The translations under genes and the position numbers were made by a program. Shown here piece after piece: positions 9,031 through 17,307 of a DNA stretch of 58,738 nucleotides. This DNA comes from an uncultured Christensenella sp. GTDB taxonomy: Bacteria > Bacillota > Clostridia > Christensenellales > Borkfalkiaceae. The stretch spans positions 1-58,738 of the forward strand of contig CAJTJC010000013.1 in assembly GCA_910576655.1 (NCBI GenBank), given 5' to 3'. The notes under the pieces were generated by a model, which saw nothing but the letters and a program-made list of their open reading frames with translations, did not search any database and was not told where the DNA came from. How positions within the stretch are numbered: position 1 is the stretch's first letter; each line of letters starts with the position of its first letter.

Positions 9031-9058
9031 ATTTTATCACAAGCATAGGCAAAAGCAA
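9031..9058 (-). promoter_or_regulatory. promoter of the HI0933–cmk–plsC–ispH operon
   Basis: On the minus strand TTGCTT, a 16-base spacer and TAAAAT lie immediately before the start codon. The expected transcription start is about seven bases past the -10 box, at or next to the ATG at 9024. Confidence 0.5.
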
Positions 9059-9060
9059 AT

Positions 9061-9083
9061 AAAAAATTTGCAATTATGCAAAT
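9061..9083 (-). terminator. AT-rich hairpin with T tract, possible second terminator
   Basis: ATTTGCA-TAAT-TGCAAAT (arms of seven bases, loop of four) is followed on the minus strand by TTTTT. It lies downstream of the main TVP38 terminator and just upstream of the next promoter. It could be a backup terminator or an operator. Confidence 0.4.
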
Positions 9084-9105
9084 GATATTTAGTTTCACAA
9101 TAAAT

Positions 9106-9134
9106 AAAAGAGATGATTGCAAATCACCTCTTTA
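9106..9134 (-). terminator. intrinsic terminator of the TVP38 gene
   Basis: AAAGAGGTGATT/AATCATCTCTTT pairs over 12 bases with one G-U pair in the minus-strand RNA. The stem overlaps the stop codon of the TVP38 gene and a U-rich stretch follows. Confidence 0.65.
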
Positions 9135-10023
9135 TTTTCAGTTTGCTTTTTATAAAATAATCGATTTGTGACGAGTATTTGCAGACAAGCCAGAACGCAA
9201 CGCCAATCAACGCGCCAATTACTACCCAAATAAGAATACCCCACCACGTTGTAAACGGTATCAACCCGACAGAATAAGACGTGGCAAGCACCGAAGTCGC
9301 TCTCGTTATAGTTATCATAATTAAAAAATACGGCCAGGTCATTGACGACAAACCTGCGACAAAACAAAGCACGTCGTCGGGGAACAGAGGCAGCAAAAAC
9401 ATAATGGACAAAATCAGATAGTCCTTACCTTTAAGCTTTTGAAGCCATTTTTTTAACGTATCCTCTCCAACAATCCAGCGAACTGCTTTTTCACCTATCC
9501 ATCTGCCGATAGCAAAGGCAGCTACGGAGCCGAGGGTTATACCGATAAAACTGAAAATACTGCACTTAAACGGGCCGAACAGCGCAACTCCCGCGGCAAC
9601 CGTAACCGAACCGGGAACGGGCAACACGAGCACCTGCAAAAAACAAAACAAAATATACAATACGACAGCCATGCTTCCGAATTGTGATATATAATCTCTC
9701 AACGCATCGATGCTGCCAATTTTTTCTATCACGCCCGTGGCGCATATAGTAAAAAATATTGCTCCCGCAATGCAAAAGAATATAATAGTGCAAAATATCA
9801 GTCTGTAAATAGCCTGTTTATAAAGTAAGTAAAAAATTATATAGCCTAAAAGCGTCGCTCCGAAAACGGAAAAAGTCAACGTCGTTAAAAAGATATAGTT
9901 TTTTTCAATGAACGGTAAACTTCTATATGCAAATCCATATGCCATAAAAACAAAGGCAACAGCACATAGAAGTACCGCCGCCAATATATTTACCGTATGT
10001 TTTAAAACTTCTTTAAAATCCAT
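9124..10023 (-). CDS. TVP38/TMEM64 (DedA-like) membrane protein
   Basis: The 299-residue integral membrane protein has several hydrophobic helices. The SNARE-associated/DedA-superfamily core is around residues 130-200, including VLPVPGSVTVAAGVALFG, GITLGSVAAFAIGRWIGEK and MFLLPLFPDDVLCFVAGL. DedA/TVP38 proteins are linked to lipid scrambling or membrane homeostasis; the role here is inferred from the family only. It is followed by its own terminator. Upstream, rnhA ends 41 bases away on the same strand. Confidence 0.88.
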   Translation of the reverse strand: MDFKEVLKHTVNILAAVLLCAVAFVFMAYGFAYRSLPFIEKNYIFLTTLTFSVFGATLLGYIIFYLLYKQAIYRLIFCTIIFFCIAGAIFFTICATGVIEKIGSIDALRDYISQFGSMAVVLYILFCFLQVLVLPVPGSVTVAAGVALFGPFKCSIFSFIGITLGSVAAFAIGRWIGEKAVRWIVGEDTLKKWLQKLKGKDYLILSIMFLLPLFPDDVLCFVAGLSSMTWPYFLIMITITRATSVLATSYSVGLIPFTTWWGILIWVVIGALIGVAFWLVCKYSSQIDYFIKSKLKIKR

Positions 10024-10064
10024 TTATTCGCCTATATATTTATTATATATAAAAAAGCGAAAAT

Positions 10065-10511
10065 TTATAATTGCGATTTATAATTTTTTATTGCATCCGT
10101 GGCAAGCTTGTCGCAAACGTTGTTATATTCGTTGTCTGCATGACCCTTTACCTTAATAAAATTGAGCTTGTGCGTTTTTGAAAGAGCATAAAGCTGTTGC
10201 CACAAATCCGCATTTAAAAGCGGCTTATTATCCGACTTTATCCAGTTTGAGCGCGCCCAATCGTAAACCCAACCCTTTATAAACGCATTAACCGTATAAG
10301 CGGAATCGCTGTATACGTCAACCTCGCACGGTTCGGTCAAATTTTTCAGCGCCTCGATTACCGCCGTAAGCTCCATTCTGTTGTTGGTTGTCTCACTGTC
10401 TGCGGCAGAAATGCGTTTTTCATGCCCGTTATACATTAGCACCGCGCCCCAACCGCCTACGCCGGGATTGCCCGAACAGGCGCCGTCGGTATAAACAGTA
10501 ACTTTTTTCAT
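10065..10511 (-). CDS. rnhA: ribonuclease HI
   Basis: RNase HI cuts the RNA strand of RNA-DNA hybrids. The 148-residue protein has the catalytic carboxylates Asp9 (YTDGACSGNPG), Glu47 (NNRMEL), Asp69 (VYSDSAYT) and Asp134 (NVCDKLA), plus His124 in VKGHADN. The numbering is almost that of the E. coli enzyme. Its start overlaps the proC stop by four bases, so the pair is translationally coupled. Confidence 0.96.
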   Translation of the reverse strand: MKKVTVYTDGACSGNPGVGGWGAVLMYNGHEKRISAADSETTNNRMELTAVIEALKNLTEPCEVDVYSDSAYTVNAFIKGWVYDWARSNWIKSDNKPLLNADLWQQLYALSKTHKLNFIKVKGHADNEYNNVCDKLATDAIKNYKSQL

Positions 10512-11320
10512 TGCGTGCCACGCTCTTTCAAGCTTTTAATACTCTCGGCTACTGCTTCACCGATAACTTCCCTGAATCTGTTTTTTTCGAGAGATTTAAC
10601 GCCGCCCAACGCCGAACCGCCGTTATTGCATGCTTTCATTATCAACTCGGAAAGCGTATACTCCTCTCTTTCTGCCATTTCAGCAGAACCGAGCAACGTC
10701 TGAACAGCAAGAAGCTTTGCCTCGCTTCTTTTCAGTCCCTGTTTTACCCCTGCATCTATTAAACCGTCTATGAACATAAAGACGTAAGCGGGACCGTTAA
10801 CACTTATACTTGTAATCGCATCGAACTTGCTCTCGTCTACGCTTAAAACCGTACCTATGCAGTCAAACAGATTGGAAATAAACTCTATATCGTCAAACGA
10901 CGAGTTATATTCTGACATGTCAATTCCAACGCTACCGCTACCTATCGTGCAAGGAAGATTAGCGACGGCTCTTGCAATCTTGGTTGAGCTTGCTCCGAAA
11001 GCGCTTTTTATTTCGCTTTTCTTTAATCCGTCTGCTACGGTGATAATTTTAAGTTGTTTTACTGCCTTTGCATTAGAAGAAACCGACTTCAATTCTTCCG
11101 CACTTACTGCTAATAACTGAAATTCGCTGTTTTCAAAAACGTATCTATCGTCATCCACAAGCTGAACCCCCAGCTCTTCCAAAGCAGAAATATCCTCGTT
11201 GCGCACTCCGCTTGCAATAATTTTTTTCTGACTTAAAAAATCGGAAAGCACTGCACCCTTTATAATTGTCCGAGCAGTTAAATTACTGCCTATTAAACCA
11301 AGCTTAAATTGTTTTTTCAC
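10508..11320 (-). CDS. proC: pyrroline-5-carboxylate reductase
   Basis: ProC reduces pyrroline-5-carboxylate to proline with NAD(P)H. The 270-residue protein has the Rossmann start LGLIGSNLTARTIIKGA. The C-terminal signature block is SVNGPAYVFMFIDGLIDAG, GLKRSEAKLLAVQTLLGSA and KACNNGGSALGGVKSLE. The N-terminal glycine motif is slightly unusual, with IGSNLTA in place of IGxGNMA. The start codon is GTG with CGGAGAA seven bases upstream. It is divergent from the tRNA-Trp gene. Confidence 0.92.
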   Translation of the reverse strand: MKKQFKLGLIGSNLTARTIIKGAVLSDFLSQKKIIASGVRNEDISALEELGVQLVDDDRYVFENSEFQLLAVSAEELKSVSSNAKAVKQLKIITVADGLKKSEIKSAFGASSTKIARAVANLPCTIGSGSVGIDMSEYNSSFDDIEFISNLFDCIGTVLSVDESKFDAITSISVNGPAYVFMFIDGLIDAGVKQGLKRSEAKLLAVQTLLGSAEMAEREEYTLSELIMKACNNGGSALGGVKSLEKNRFREVIGEAVAESIKSLKERGTQ

Positions 11321-11339
11321 AAAAAATTCTCCGAAATAG

Positions 11340-11368
11340 TTGACTTAAATTAAATAATATTATATAAT
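11340..11368 (+). promoter_or_regulatory. promoter of tRNA-Trp
   Basis: TTGACT, a 17-base spacer and TATAAT end 22 bases before the mature tRNA. The reverse strand of the same AT-rich stretch also contains TATAAT at 11359-11364, which may serve proC. Confidence 0.85.
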
Positions 11369-11389
11369 TATTTATGGTTTTAGATTTTT

Positions 11390-11464
11390 AGGGGAGTAGC
11401 TCAACGGTAGAGTCGCGGTCTCCAAAACCGTCGGTTGCATGTTCGAATCGTGTCTCCCCTGCCA
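11390..11464 (+). tRNA. trnW: tRNA-Trp (anticodon CCA)
   Basis: A full cloverleaf can be folded. The acceptor stem is AGGGGAG with CTCCCCT, the D arm is GCTC/GAGT, and the anticodon loop CTCCAAA gives CCA. The T loop is TTCGAAT. The 3' CCA is encoded (11462-11464). The gene stands alone between its own promoter and terminator on the plus strand. Confidence 0.96.
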
Positions 11465-11497
11465 AACAGTTTTGCGATTAAGCAGAACTGTTTTTTA
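11465..11497 (+). terminator. intrinsic terminator of tRNA-Trp
   Basis: AACAGTTTTGC and GCAGAACTGTT form a hairpin with one G-U pair, followed by six T. The stem begins directly after the encoded CCA. Confidence 0.8.
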
Positions 11498-11546
11498 TTT
11501 ACCGAACGTCGCCTCAAAATTTTTTATATTGTTTACTATAAACTAT

Positions 11547-12980
11547 TTATATTTTTACGTCGCTTTTGCCCCCAAGCAGAGCGGCGTTTTCTTTTAAAAT
11601 AGGTGCAACTTCGTTTTGAATAAACTCAGTGACCTGCGATGGCGCCCTGCCTATAAACTTTTTGGCATCCAGAATTTCGTTCAGACTGTCGTGGACGGGA
11701 GTAAAATCTTTATCGGCTTTTATAAGTTCGATTAGATTATTATCTTTCCCCTCTTCTTTGACGGTTTTTGCCGCTTGCATTGACAGCACTCTTATTTTTT
11801 CGTGCAGCTTCTGCCTGTTGCCGCCAGCCTTGACACATTCCATCATAATATTTTCGGTTGCCATAAAAGGAAGCTCGGCAGCAACGTGTTTTTCTATTAC
11901 TTTCTCGTAAACTACGAGATTTTCAGTAATATTCATATAAAGATTTAATATTCCGTCAAGCGCAAGGAAAGCCTGCGCATTGACAATACGTCTGTTGGCA
12001 GAATCGTCCAGCGTTCGCTCAAACCATTGCGTACCGGCGGTAATAGCACTGTTTACAGGCAGTGACACAACAAACCTGGCAAGCGCGCTCATTCTTTCGC
12101 TTCGCATAGGATTGCGTTTATACGCCATCGCCGAGGAACCGACCTGCGATTTTTCAAACGGCTCCTCTACTTCCTTCATATTTTGTAAAATGCGCACGTC
12201 GTTAGAAAACTTATACGCGCTTTGCGCAATCTGCGACAGTACGCTTAAAATATTGTAGTCGAGCTTTCTCGGATAGGTCTGGCCCGTAACGCCGAACACC
12301 TTATCAAACCCCAACTTTTTAACGACGAGATTTTCAAGCTCTTTTACTTTTTGCTCGTCACCATTAAACAGCTCTAAAAAACTTGCCTGCGTGCCGGTCG
12401 TCCCCTTAACGCCCCTAAGCTTCAAGGTAGACTGGATATATTTAAGATTTTCGTAATCCATGGTCAAATCTTGCAACCATAGCGTAGCTCGCTTGCCTAC
12501 CGTCGTCAGCTGTGCAGGCTGTAAATGAGTAAACCCGAGCGTAGGCAAAGCCTTATATTTTAAAGCAAAATTTTTTAAATTGTTTATTACGCTTACAAGC
12601 TTCCGCTTAATTATATCAAGCGCGTCGTTTAGTATGATAAGCTCGGAATTACAATCCACAAAGCAACTTGTTGCGCCGAGGTGAATAATCGGCATAGCCG
12701 AAGTCGCCTGTTCGCCGAAAGCATGAATATGCGCCATTACGTCGTGGCGCATTTCCTTTTCGTATTTTTCAGCCTGACTGAAATTAATATCCTCCGCAAA
12801 TCTTTTCATTTCCGAGATTTGCTCAGAGGTTATATTCAATCCAAGCTCCATTTCGCTTTCCGCAAGAGCTATCCAAAGCTTACGCCAAAGCGTAAACCGC
12901 TTTTTATCGGAAAAATTTTCCGACATCTGCACGCTTGCATACCTTGCAGTCAACGGATTGGAATAAACCGAATTATCCAT
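11547..12980 (-). CDS. purB: adenylosuccinate lyase
   Basis: PurB acts twice in purine synthesis, releasing fumarate from SAICAR and from adenylosuccinate. The 477-residue protein belongs to the fumarase/aspartase superfamily and shows its signature GSSAMAYKRNPMRSE. Other substrate-binding blocks are HDVMAHIHAFGE, HLGATSCFVDCN and LGFTHLQPAQ. AGGAGA precedes the ATG. It is the last gene of the dCMP deaminase–cyclophilin–purB operon. Confidence 0.96.
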   Translation of the reverse strand: MDNSVYSNPLTARYASVQMSENFSDKKRFTLWRKLWIALAESEMELGLNITSEQISEMKRFAEDINFSQAEKYEKEMRHDVMAHIHAFGEQATSAMPIIHLGATSCFVDCNSELIILNDALDIIKRKLVSVINNLKNFALKYKALPTLGFTHLQPAQLTTVGKRATLWLQDLTMDYENLKYIQSTLKLRGVKGTTGTQASFLELFNGDEQKVKELENLVVKKLGFDKVFGVTGQTYPRKLDYNILSVLSQIAQSAYKFSNDVRILQNMKEVEEPFEKSQVGSSAMAYKRNPMRSERMSALARFVVSLPVNSAITAGTQWFERTLDDSANRRIVNAQAFLALDGILNLYMNITENLVVYEKVIEKHVAAELPFMATENIMMECVKAGGNRQKLHEKIRVLSMQAAKTVKEEGKDNNLIELIKADKDFTPVHDSLNEILDAKKFIGRAPSQVTEFIQNEVAPILKENAALLGGKSDVKI

Positions 12981-12992
12981 GATTTTCTCCTG

Positions 12993-13511
12993 TCAGCATT
13001 TCACGGGCTGAGGATAATCTGTACCGAAGGTTTCGACGGTAACTTTTTTCATAATCTGCGGCGTTTTAGGCTTATCGTTCCAGTCCGTTTTTGTCGAAGC
13101 TATCGCGTCAACGGTCTCGATACCCTCGATAACTTTTCCGAACGCAGCATACTGTCCGTCGAGGTGCGAAGAGTTTTTATGCATTATAAAAAACTGCGAG
13201 CCCGCGCTGTCTGGGTGCATAGCGCGCGCCATAGAAAGAACGCCGCGCTCGTGCTTGATATCGTTCTGCTTAAAGCCGTTCATAGCAAACTCGCCTTTAA
13301 TCTGATAACCCGGACCGCCTGTTCCTACTCCCGCAGGGTCTCCGCCCTGAATCATAAAGCCGGAAATGACCCTATGAAAAATTAGCCCGTCGTAAAAACC
13401 GCTTTTTACAAGACTTATAAAATTATTTACCGTGTTCGGAGCTTTTTCGGGATAAAGCTCTGCTTTTATCGTTCCGTTTTCCGTTTCTATAGTTACGATA
13501 GGATTTTGCAT
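12993..13511 (-). CDS. peptidyl-prolyl cis-trans isomerase, cyclophilin type
   Basis: The 172-residue protein consists of a single cyclophilin domain without a signal peptide, so it is probably cytosolic. Family blocks are IFHRVISGFMIQGGDP (with the catalytic Arg), GVLSMARAMHPDSAGSQFFI and HLDGQYAAFGKVIEG. It catalyses isomerisation of Xaa-Pro bonds during folding. It lies between dCMP deaminase and purB with gaps of 8 and 12 bases. Confidence 0.95.
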   Translation of the reverse strand: MQNPIVTIETENGTIKAELYPEKAPNTVNNFISLVKSGFYDGLIFHRVISGFMIQGGDPAGVGTGGPGYQIKGEFAMNGFKQNDIKHERGVLSMARAMHPDSAGSQFFIMHKNSSHLDGQYAAFGKVIEGIETVDAIASTKTDWNDKPKTPQIMKKVTVETFGTDYPQPVKC

Positions 13512-13519
13512 TTTTTACC

Positions 13520-13972
13520 TCATAAATCACTGTATTTGTCGAGCTGAACACCCGCTTCTTTGAAAAGCTGTATTGAAAAATCGTCGGGATAACCCTCTTT
13601 GTAAACAACGCGCGAAATACCCGCGTTAATTATTATTTTAGCGCAAATTACGCAAGGCTGATGCGTACAGTAAAGCGTACACCCCTCGACGCTGCACCCT
13701 ACTCTCGCCGCCTGAATTATCGCATTCTGCTCGGCGTGAACAGCATAGCAAAGCTCGTGCATGGTTCCGCTTTGAACATTCATTTTTTTTCGCAGACATT
13801 CTTTTTTGTCTGCGCAGCTCTTTATACCTTGCGGCGCGCCGTTGTATCCCGTTGCTATAATACGCTTGTCCTTGACGATAATTGCGCCGACCTTTCTGTT
13901 TTCCTGAAAACAGCTTGACCAAGTACCGATTTGCTCGGTCATGTCCATAAATCTTTTATCCCACTTATCCAT
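13520..13972 (-). CDS. dCMP/cytidine deaminase family zinc enzyme (ComEB-like)
   Basis: The 150-residue protein has the zinc deaminase motifs HAE (His79, Glu81) and PCVIC (Cys107, Cys110). The overall layout, with YNGAPQGIKSC in the N-terminal part and the insert CADKKECLRKK, is that of dCMP deaminase, also named ComEB in Bacillus. It would convert dCMP to dUMP for dTMP synthesis. AGGTG lies five bases before the ATG. It is the first gene of the operon and divergent from groESL. Confidence 0.92.
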   Translation of the reverse strand: MDKWDKRFMDMTEQIGTWSSCFQENRKVGAIIVKDKRIIATGYNGAPQGIKSCADKKECLRKKMNVQSGTMHELCYAVHAEQNAIIQAARVGCSVEGCTLYCTHQPCVICAKIIINAGISRVVYKEGYPDDFSIQLFKEAGVQLDKYSDL

Positions 13973-14002
13973 AAATACACCTGTAAGTTTTTTATTAGTT
14001 AA

Positions 14003-14031
14003 ATTTTAACATAATGTTTGGCAAAAAGCAA
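14003..14031 (-). promoter_or_regulatory. promoter of dCMP deaminase–cyclophilin–purB
   Basis: On the minus strand TTGCTT, 17 bases and TAAAAT lie 31 bases upstream of the dCMP deaminase start. Confidence 0.6.
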
Positions 14032-14062
14032 TTTTTTACATAAATATGTTTCATTTTATTTT

Positions 14063-14082
14063 GGTTAGTTTATAAAATAACC
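14063..14082. promoter_or_regulatory. palindrome overlapping a -10-like box upstream of groESL
   Basis: The 20-base sequence GGTTAGTTTATAAAATAACC is a palindrome except for one mismatched pair. It contains TATAAA/TAAAAT, suitable as a -10 box, and lies 35 bases before groES. It may be an operator. The usual CIRCE element (TTAGCACTC-N9-GAGTGCTAA) is not present here. Confidence 0.4.
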
Positions 14083-14116
14083 GTACAAAAAAATATTCTT
14101 CGGAGGAACGTAATTT

Positions 14117-14401
14117 ATGAAAATCAAACCTCTTTTTGACAAAGTGGTTGTCGAAGGACTGAAAGCAGAAGAAAAGACGAAGAGCGGACTCTACCTTACT
14201 TCCGCCGCTCAGGAAAAACCTGCGCAATGCGTAGTCGTTGCCGTAGGTCCCGGCGGCGTCGTAGACGGCAAAGAAGTAAATATGCAGGTCAAGGTCGGCG
14301 ATAAGGTTTTGCTTGCAAAATACAGCGGAACCGAAGTAAAGGTCGAAGACAAGGAATATACGATAATCCGTCAGAGCGATATTCTGGCGATTGTCGAGTA
14401 A
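14117..14401 (+). CDS. groES: co-chaperonin GroES
   Basis: GroES is the heptameric lid of the GroEL folding chamber. The 94-residue protein begins MKIKPLFDKVVVEGLKAEEK, has the mobile loop KTKSGLYLTSAAQEKPAQ and ends with YTIIRQSDILAIVE. GGAGG lies 9 bases before the ATG. It is one of the few plus-strand genes and is followed by groEL after 15 bases. Confidence 0.97.
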   Translation: MKIKPLFDKVVVEGLKAEEKTKSGLYLTSAAQEKPAQCVVVAVGPGGVVDGKEVNMQVKVGDKVLLAKYSGTEVKVEDKEYTIIRQSDILAIVE

Positions 14402-14416
14402 ATAAAGGAGTTTATT

Positions 14417-16048
14417 ATGGCTAAACAGATTAAATACGGCGACGAAGCCAGAAAGAAGCTTGAAGCAGGCGTAAACATTATTGCGGATACCGTAAAAATC
14501 ACTCTCGGTCCCAAAGGCAGAAACGTGGTTCTCGATAAGAAATTCGGTTCCCCCCTCATTACAAACGACGGCGTGACGATTGCAAAGGAAATCGAGCTTG
14601 AAGACCCGTTTGAAAATATGGGCGCACAACTCGTCAAAGAGGTTTCCACAAAGACCAACGACGTTGCGGGCGACGGCACCACCACTGCGGTCGTACTCGC
14701 TCAGGCGATTGTCAAAGAAGGACTTAAAAATCTTGCCGCAGGCGCAAATCCCGTAATACTTAAAAAAGGTATTGCTTCCGCAGTTGAAACGGCTGTTACG
14801 AAAATTCAGTCCATTTCCAAACCCGTCGAAAACAAGCTGGGAATTTCTCAGGTTGCTTCCATCTCGGCAGGCGACGAAAAAATAGGCGAGCTTATCGCTA
14901 ACGCAATGGAAATTGTCGGAAAAGACGGCGTGATTACCGTTGAAGAAGGCAAAACCATGGCAACCGAGCTTACGACTGTAGAAGGTATGCAGTTTGACAG
15001 AGGCTACGCTTCCGCCTATATGGTTACCAACACGGACAAAATGGAAGCCGTACTGGACAATCCTTATATTCTTATAACGGATAAAAAAGTTTCTTCACTT
15101 CAGGAAATTCTGCCCGTTATCGAGCCCATAGCTCAGCAGGGCGCAAGACTGCTCATTATCGCTGAAGACGTTGAAGGCGACGCGCTTGCCGCGCTTATCG
15201 TAAACAAGTTAAAGGGCGTACTTAACTGCGTTGCGGTTAAAGCCCCCGGTTTCGGCGACAGAAGAAAGGCAATGCTCGAAGACATTGCAATTCTTACGGG
15301 CGGAACGGTAATTTCAAGCGATTTGGGATATGAGTTTAAGGACGTTACTACCGATATGCTCGGCAGAGCTTCGCAGGTAAAAGTCGATAAAGACAACACC
15401 ACAATTATAAACGGCGCAGGCGACGCTAAGGACATTAAAGCGCGCGTATCGTCAATAAAGGCGCAGATTGCTGAAACTACCTCAGATTACGACAGAGAGA
15501 AATTGCAGGAAAGACTTGCAAAGCTTGCGGGCGGCGTTGCAGTAATTAACGTAGGCGCGGCAACCGAGGTTGAAATGAAGGAAAAGAAGCTGCGCATAGA
15601 AGACGCTCTTGCGGCAACGAGAGCTGCCGTTGAAGAGGGAATCGTTCCCGGCGGCGGTGTGGCACTCCTCTCCACTATTCCCGAGTTGAAAAAGCTTATT
15701 GAAACACTCGATGGCGACGAAAAAACGGGCGCGGCAATAGTAATGAAAGCACTTGAAGAGCCCGTCCGCCAGATTGCAAAAAATGCAGGCTTCGACGGCT
15801 CGGTCGTAGTAAACAACATACTTTCGGCAAAGAAAGCAAATTACGGTTTCGACGCGCTTAAAAACGAGTACACAGACATGGTTAAGAGCGGCATTATAGA
15901 CCCTACAAAGGTTTCTCGTTCGGTACTTCAGAATGCGGCTTCCGTCGCAGCTACGCTGCTGACGACAGAGAGCATTGTTACCGATATTCCTACCCCTCCC
16001 GCACCCGCTCCCATGGGCGGCGCACCCGATATGGGCGGAATGTACTAA
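14417..16048 (+). CDS. groEL: chaperonin GroEL
   Basis: GroEL is the ATP-driven tetradecameric chaperonin. The 543-residue protein shows the nucleotide-binding motifs TLGPKGRNVVLD and NDVAGDGTTTA, the hinge block CVAVKAPGFGDRRK and the signature AAVEEGIVPGGGVALL. It ends with the usual flexible tail, here MGGAPDMGGMY. AAAGGAG precedes the ATG. The groES-groEL pair ends in a strong terminator. Confidence 0.98.
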   Translation: MAKQIKYGDEARKKLEAGVNIIADTVKITLGPKGRNVVLDKKFGSPLITNDGVTIAKEIELEDPFENMGAQLVKEVSTKTNDVAGDGTTTAVVLAQAIVKEGLKNLAAGANPVILKKGIASAVETAVTKIQSISKPVENKLGISQVASISAGDEKIGELIANAMEIVGKDGVITVEEGKTMATELTTVEGMQFDRGYASAYMVTNTDKMEAVLDNPYILITDKKVSSLQEILPVIEPIAQQGARLLIIAEDVEGDALAALIVNKLKGVLNCVAVKAPGFGDRRKAMLEDIAILTGGTVISSDLGYEFKDVTTDMLGRASQVKVDKDNTTIINGAGDAKDIKARVSSIKAQIAETTSDYDREKLQERLAKLAGGVAVINVGAATEVEMKEKKLRIEDALAATRAAVEEGIVPGGGVALLSTIPELKKLIETLDGDEKTGAAIVMKALEEPVRQIAKNAGFDGSVVVNNILSAKKANYGFDALKNEYTDMVKSGIIDPTKVSRSVLQNAASVAATLLTTESIVTDIPTPPAPAPMGGAPDMGGMY

Positions 16049-16072
16049 ACTATAAAACTTCGGAAACAAAAC

Positions 16073-16110
16073 AAACCGCTATTGAACAACTGTTCAATAG
16101 CGGTTTTATT
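16073..16110 (+). terminator. intrinsic terminator of groESL, probably bidirectional
   Basis: A 16-base perfect stem AAACCGCTATTGAACA with a two-base centre is followed by TTTTATT. The minus-strand side also has T-rich sequence and can end the operon arriving from 16148. Confidence 0.9.
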
Positions 16111-16147
16111 AATTCTATATTTACACTGCAAATGATTTTTTCTATTA

Positions 16148-16702
16148 TTACGTCTCGTTTTCCGTATTATCAGGTTTCTTTTTTCGAATAGGTAATTTAT
16201 CATAAAAAAACAAACAATATATAATAACAGCAGCAATATAAAGTATAATAGCTGAATAAAAAATACTCATCAAAATAATTTCCGTACTAACTTCAACTTT
16301 AGTGCCATAGCACACTGCTCTGCTTAAGGGCTGCGCGCCCACTTTGCTCAAACCGCCAATATAAATAGCAACTTTTTCGCCGATAAGTTTACGGTCATCT
16401 TCTTCCGTTTCATAATTGCCGCTGCCGCAATAACTTTCATATATTATGCCTTCTTCGTCTGTATATCGGTACATAATGTAATATATAGAGCCATGACCGC
16501 GGTTTCCTCCGCTAGACTTATAATTTAAAGCGACAATTTCCGCCTCAACTATTATGTTTTTATCTATTGTCGCCTGAAGCTCATTACAGTAAATATAATC
16601 TAAAGTCGCCTTCGCACCGATAAATCCAAAAACAGCAAGTACTATAATCGATATAATTACACCTTTCCAACTTAGTGCATGCATCTTTTGACTTTTTTTC
16701 AT
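16148..16702 (-). CDS. small membrane protein of unknown function, DUF3592-like topology
   Basis: The 184-residue protein has a membrane helix at about residues 13-33, an external domain of about 95 residues with IVEAEIVALNYKSSG, YYIMYRYTDEEGIIYES and LIGEKVAIYIGG, a second helix near residues 143-167, and a short basic cytoplasmic tail. The layout matches that of the protein at 7001-7795, though the sequences are only loosely alike. Its function is unknown. It is the last gene in the miaB–mutS direction, 31 bases after the GNAT-like gene. Confidence 0.75.
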   Translation of the reverse strand: MKKSQKMHALSWKGVIISIIVLAVFGFIGAKATLDYIYCNELQATIDKNIIVEAEIVALNYKSSGGNRGHGSIYYIMYRYTDEEGIIYESYCGSGNYETEEDDRKLIGEKVAIYIGGLSKVGAQPLSRAVCYGTKVEVSTEIILMSIFYSAIILYIAAVIIYCLFFYDKLPIRKKKPDNTENET

Positions 16703-16733
16703 TATAATATTAACCTTTAAATAACTTTAATTA

Positions 16734-17294
16734 TCACTTATTTAAAATGTAATAGTCGTTGAAAATTTCACCGTTTTGCCCGCGAAGCGCTTCTTTCGGT
16801 AAAGTAAAGCCCAAAGCCTTAACGGCGGCAAGTCGTTCCAAAGCAAAGTCTTTAACTTTCGTAACTACCTTATCGCCGAACATATCGTAAGACGGCGCAA
16901 TTATCAGCGAAAGAATTTCGTCAATTACGTTCTCTTTTTCGTAATCGCTACGCAAATCAAGCCGCAAAAGTCCGCAATTATCGTAGACGGAAACCTTATC
17001 CTCATGACGGAATAATTCTATCGTTCCGACAACCTCGTCGGCATCCTTATCTACAATAGCCCACCTCACGAAATATCCGTTCTCATAGCTCCAAAGCCAA
17101 AAGCTTATCGCTTCTTGCATACGCTTCAAAGTTGTATAATGAAAATCGTCTCCGTGACAGTTATCGCCGTTAAAGAAAGGAACGGCTTTTTCATCTGAAT
17201 AAACCTTTAACAGAGCTTGAGCATCCTCAGCAAGAACTCCGCGCAGTTTAAAATTGCAACTTTCAAATTCAGGCAAATTTTTATAAACATCCAT
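16734..17294 (-). CDS. GNAT-like acetyltransferase
   Basis: The 186-residue protein resembles the RimJ/RimL-type N-acetyltransferase fold: an early LRGVLAEDAQALLKVYSDEK segment and a central strand pair around VRWAIVDKDADEVVGTIELF. The C-terminal half is FALERLAAVKALGF. The acetyl-CoA-binding motif (Q/RxxGxG/A) is not clearly present where it would be expected (LRSDYEKENVIDEI), so activity is uncertain. The substrate is unknown. It is 13 bases downstream of ynbB in the same direction. Confidence 0.7.
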   Translation of the reverse strand: MDVYKNLPEFESCNFKLRGVLAEDAQALLKVYSDEKAVPFFNGDNCHGDDFHYTTLKRMQEAISFWLWSYENGYFVRWAIVDKDADEVVGTIELFRHEDKVSVYDNCGLLRLDLRSDYEKENVIDEILSLIIAPSYDMFGDKVVTKVKDFALERLAAVKALGFTLPKEALRGQNGEIFNDYYILNK

Positions 17295-17307
17295 TATATT
17301 ACCTATA

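Noticed and set aside
13973..14116. CIRCE element expected before groESL
   Set aside because: I looked for TTAGCACTC-N9-GAGTGCTAA and its close variants and saw none.
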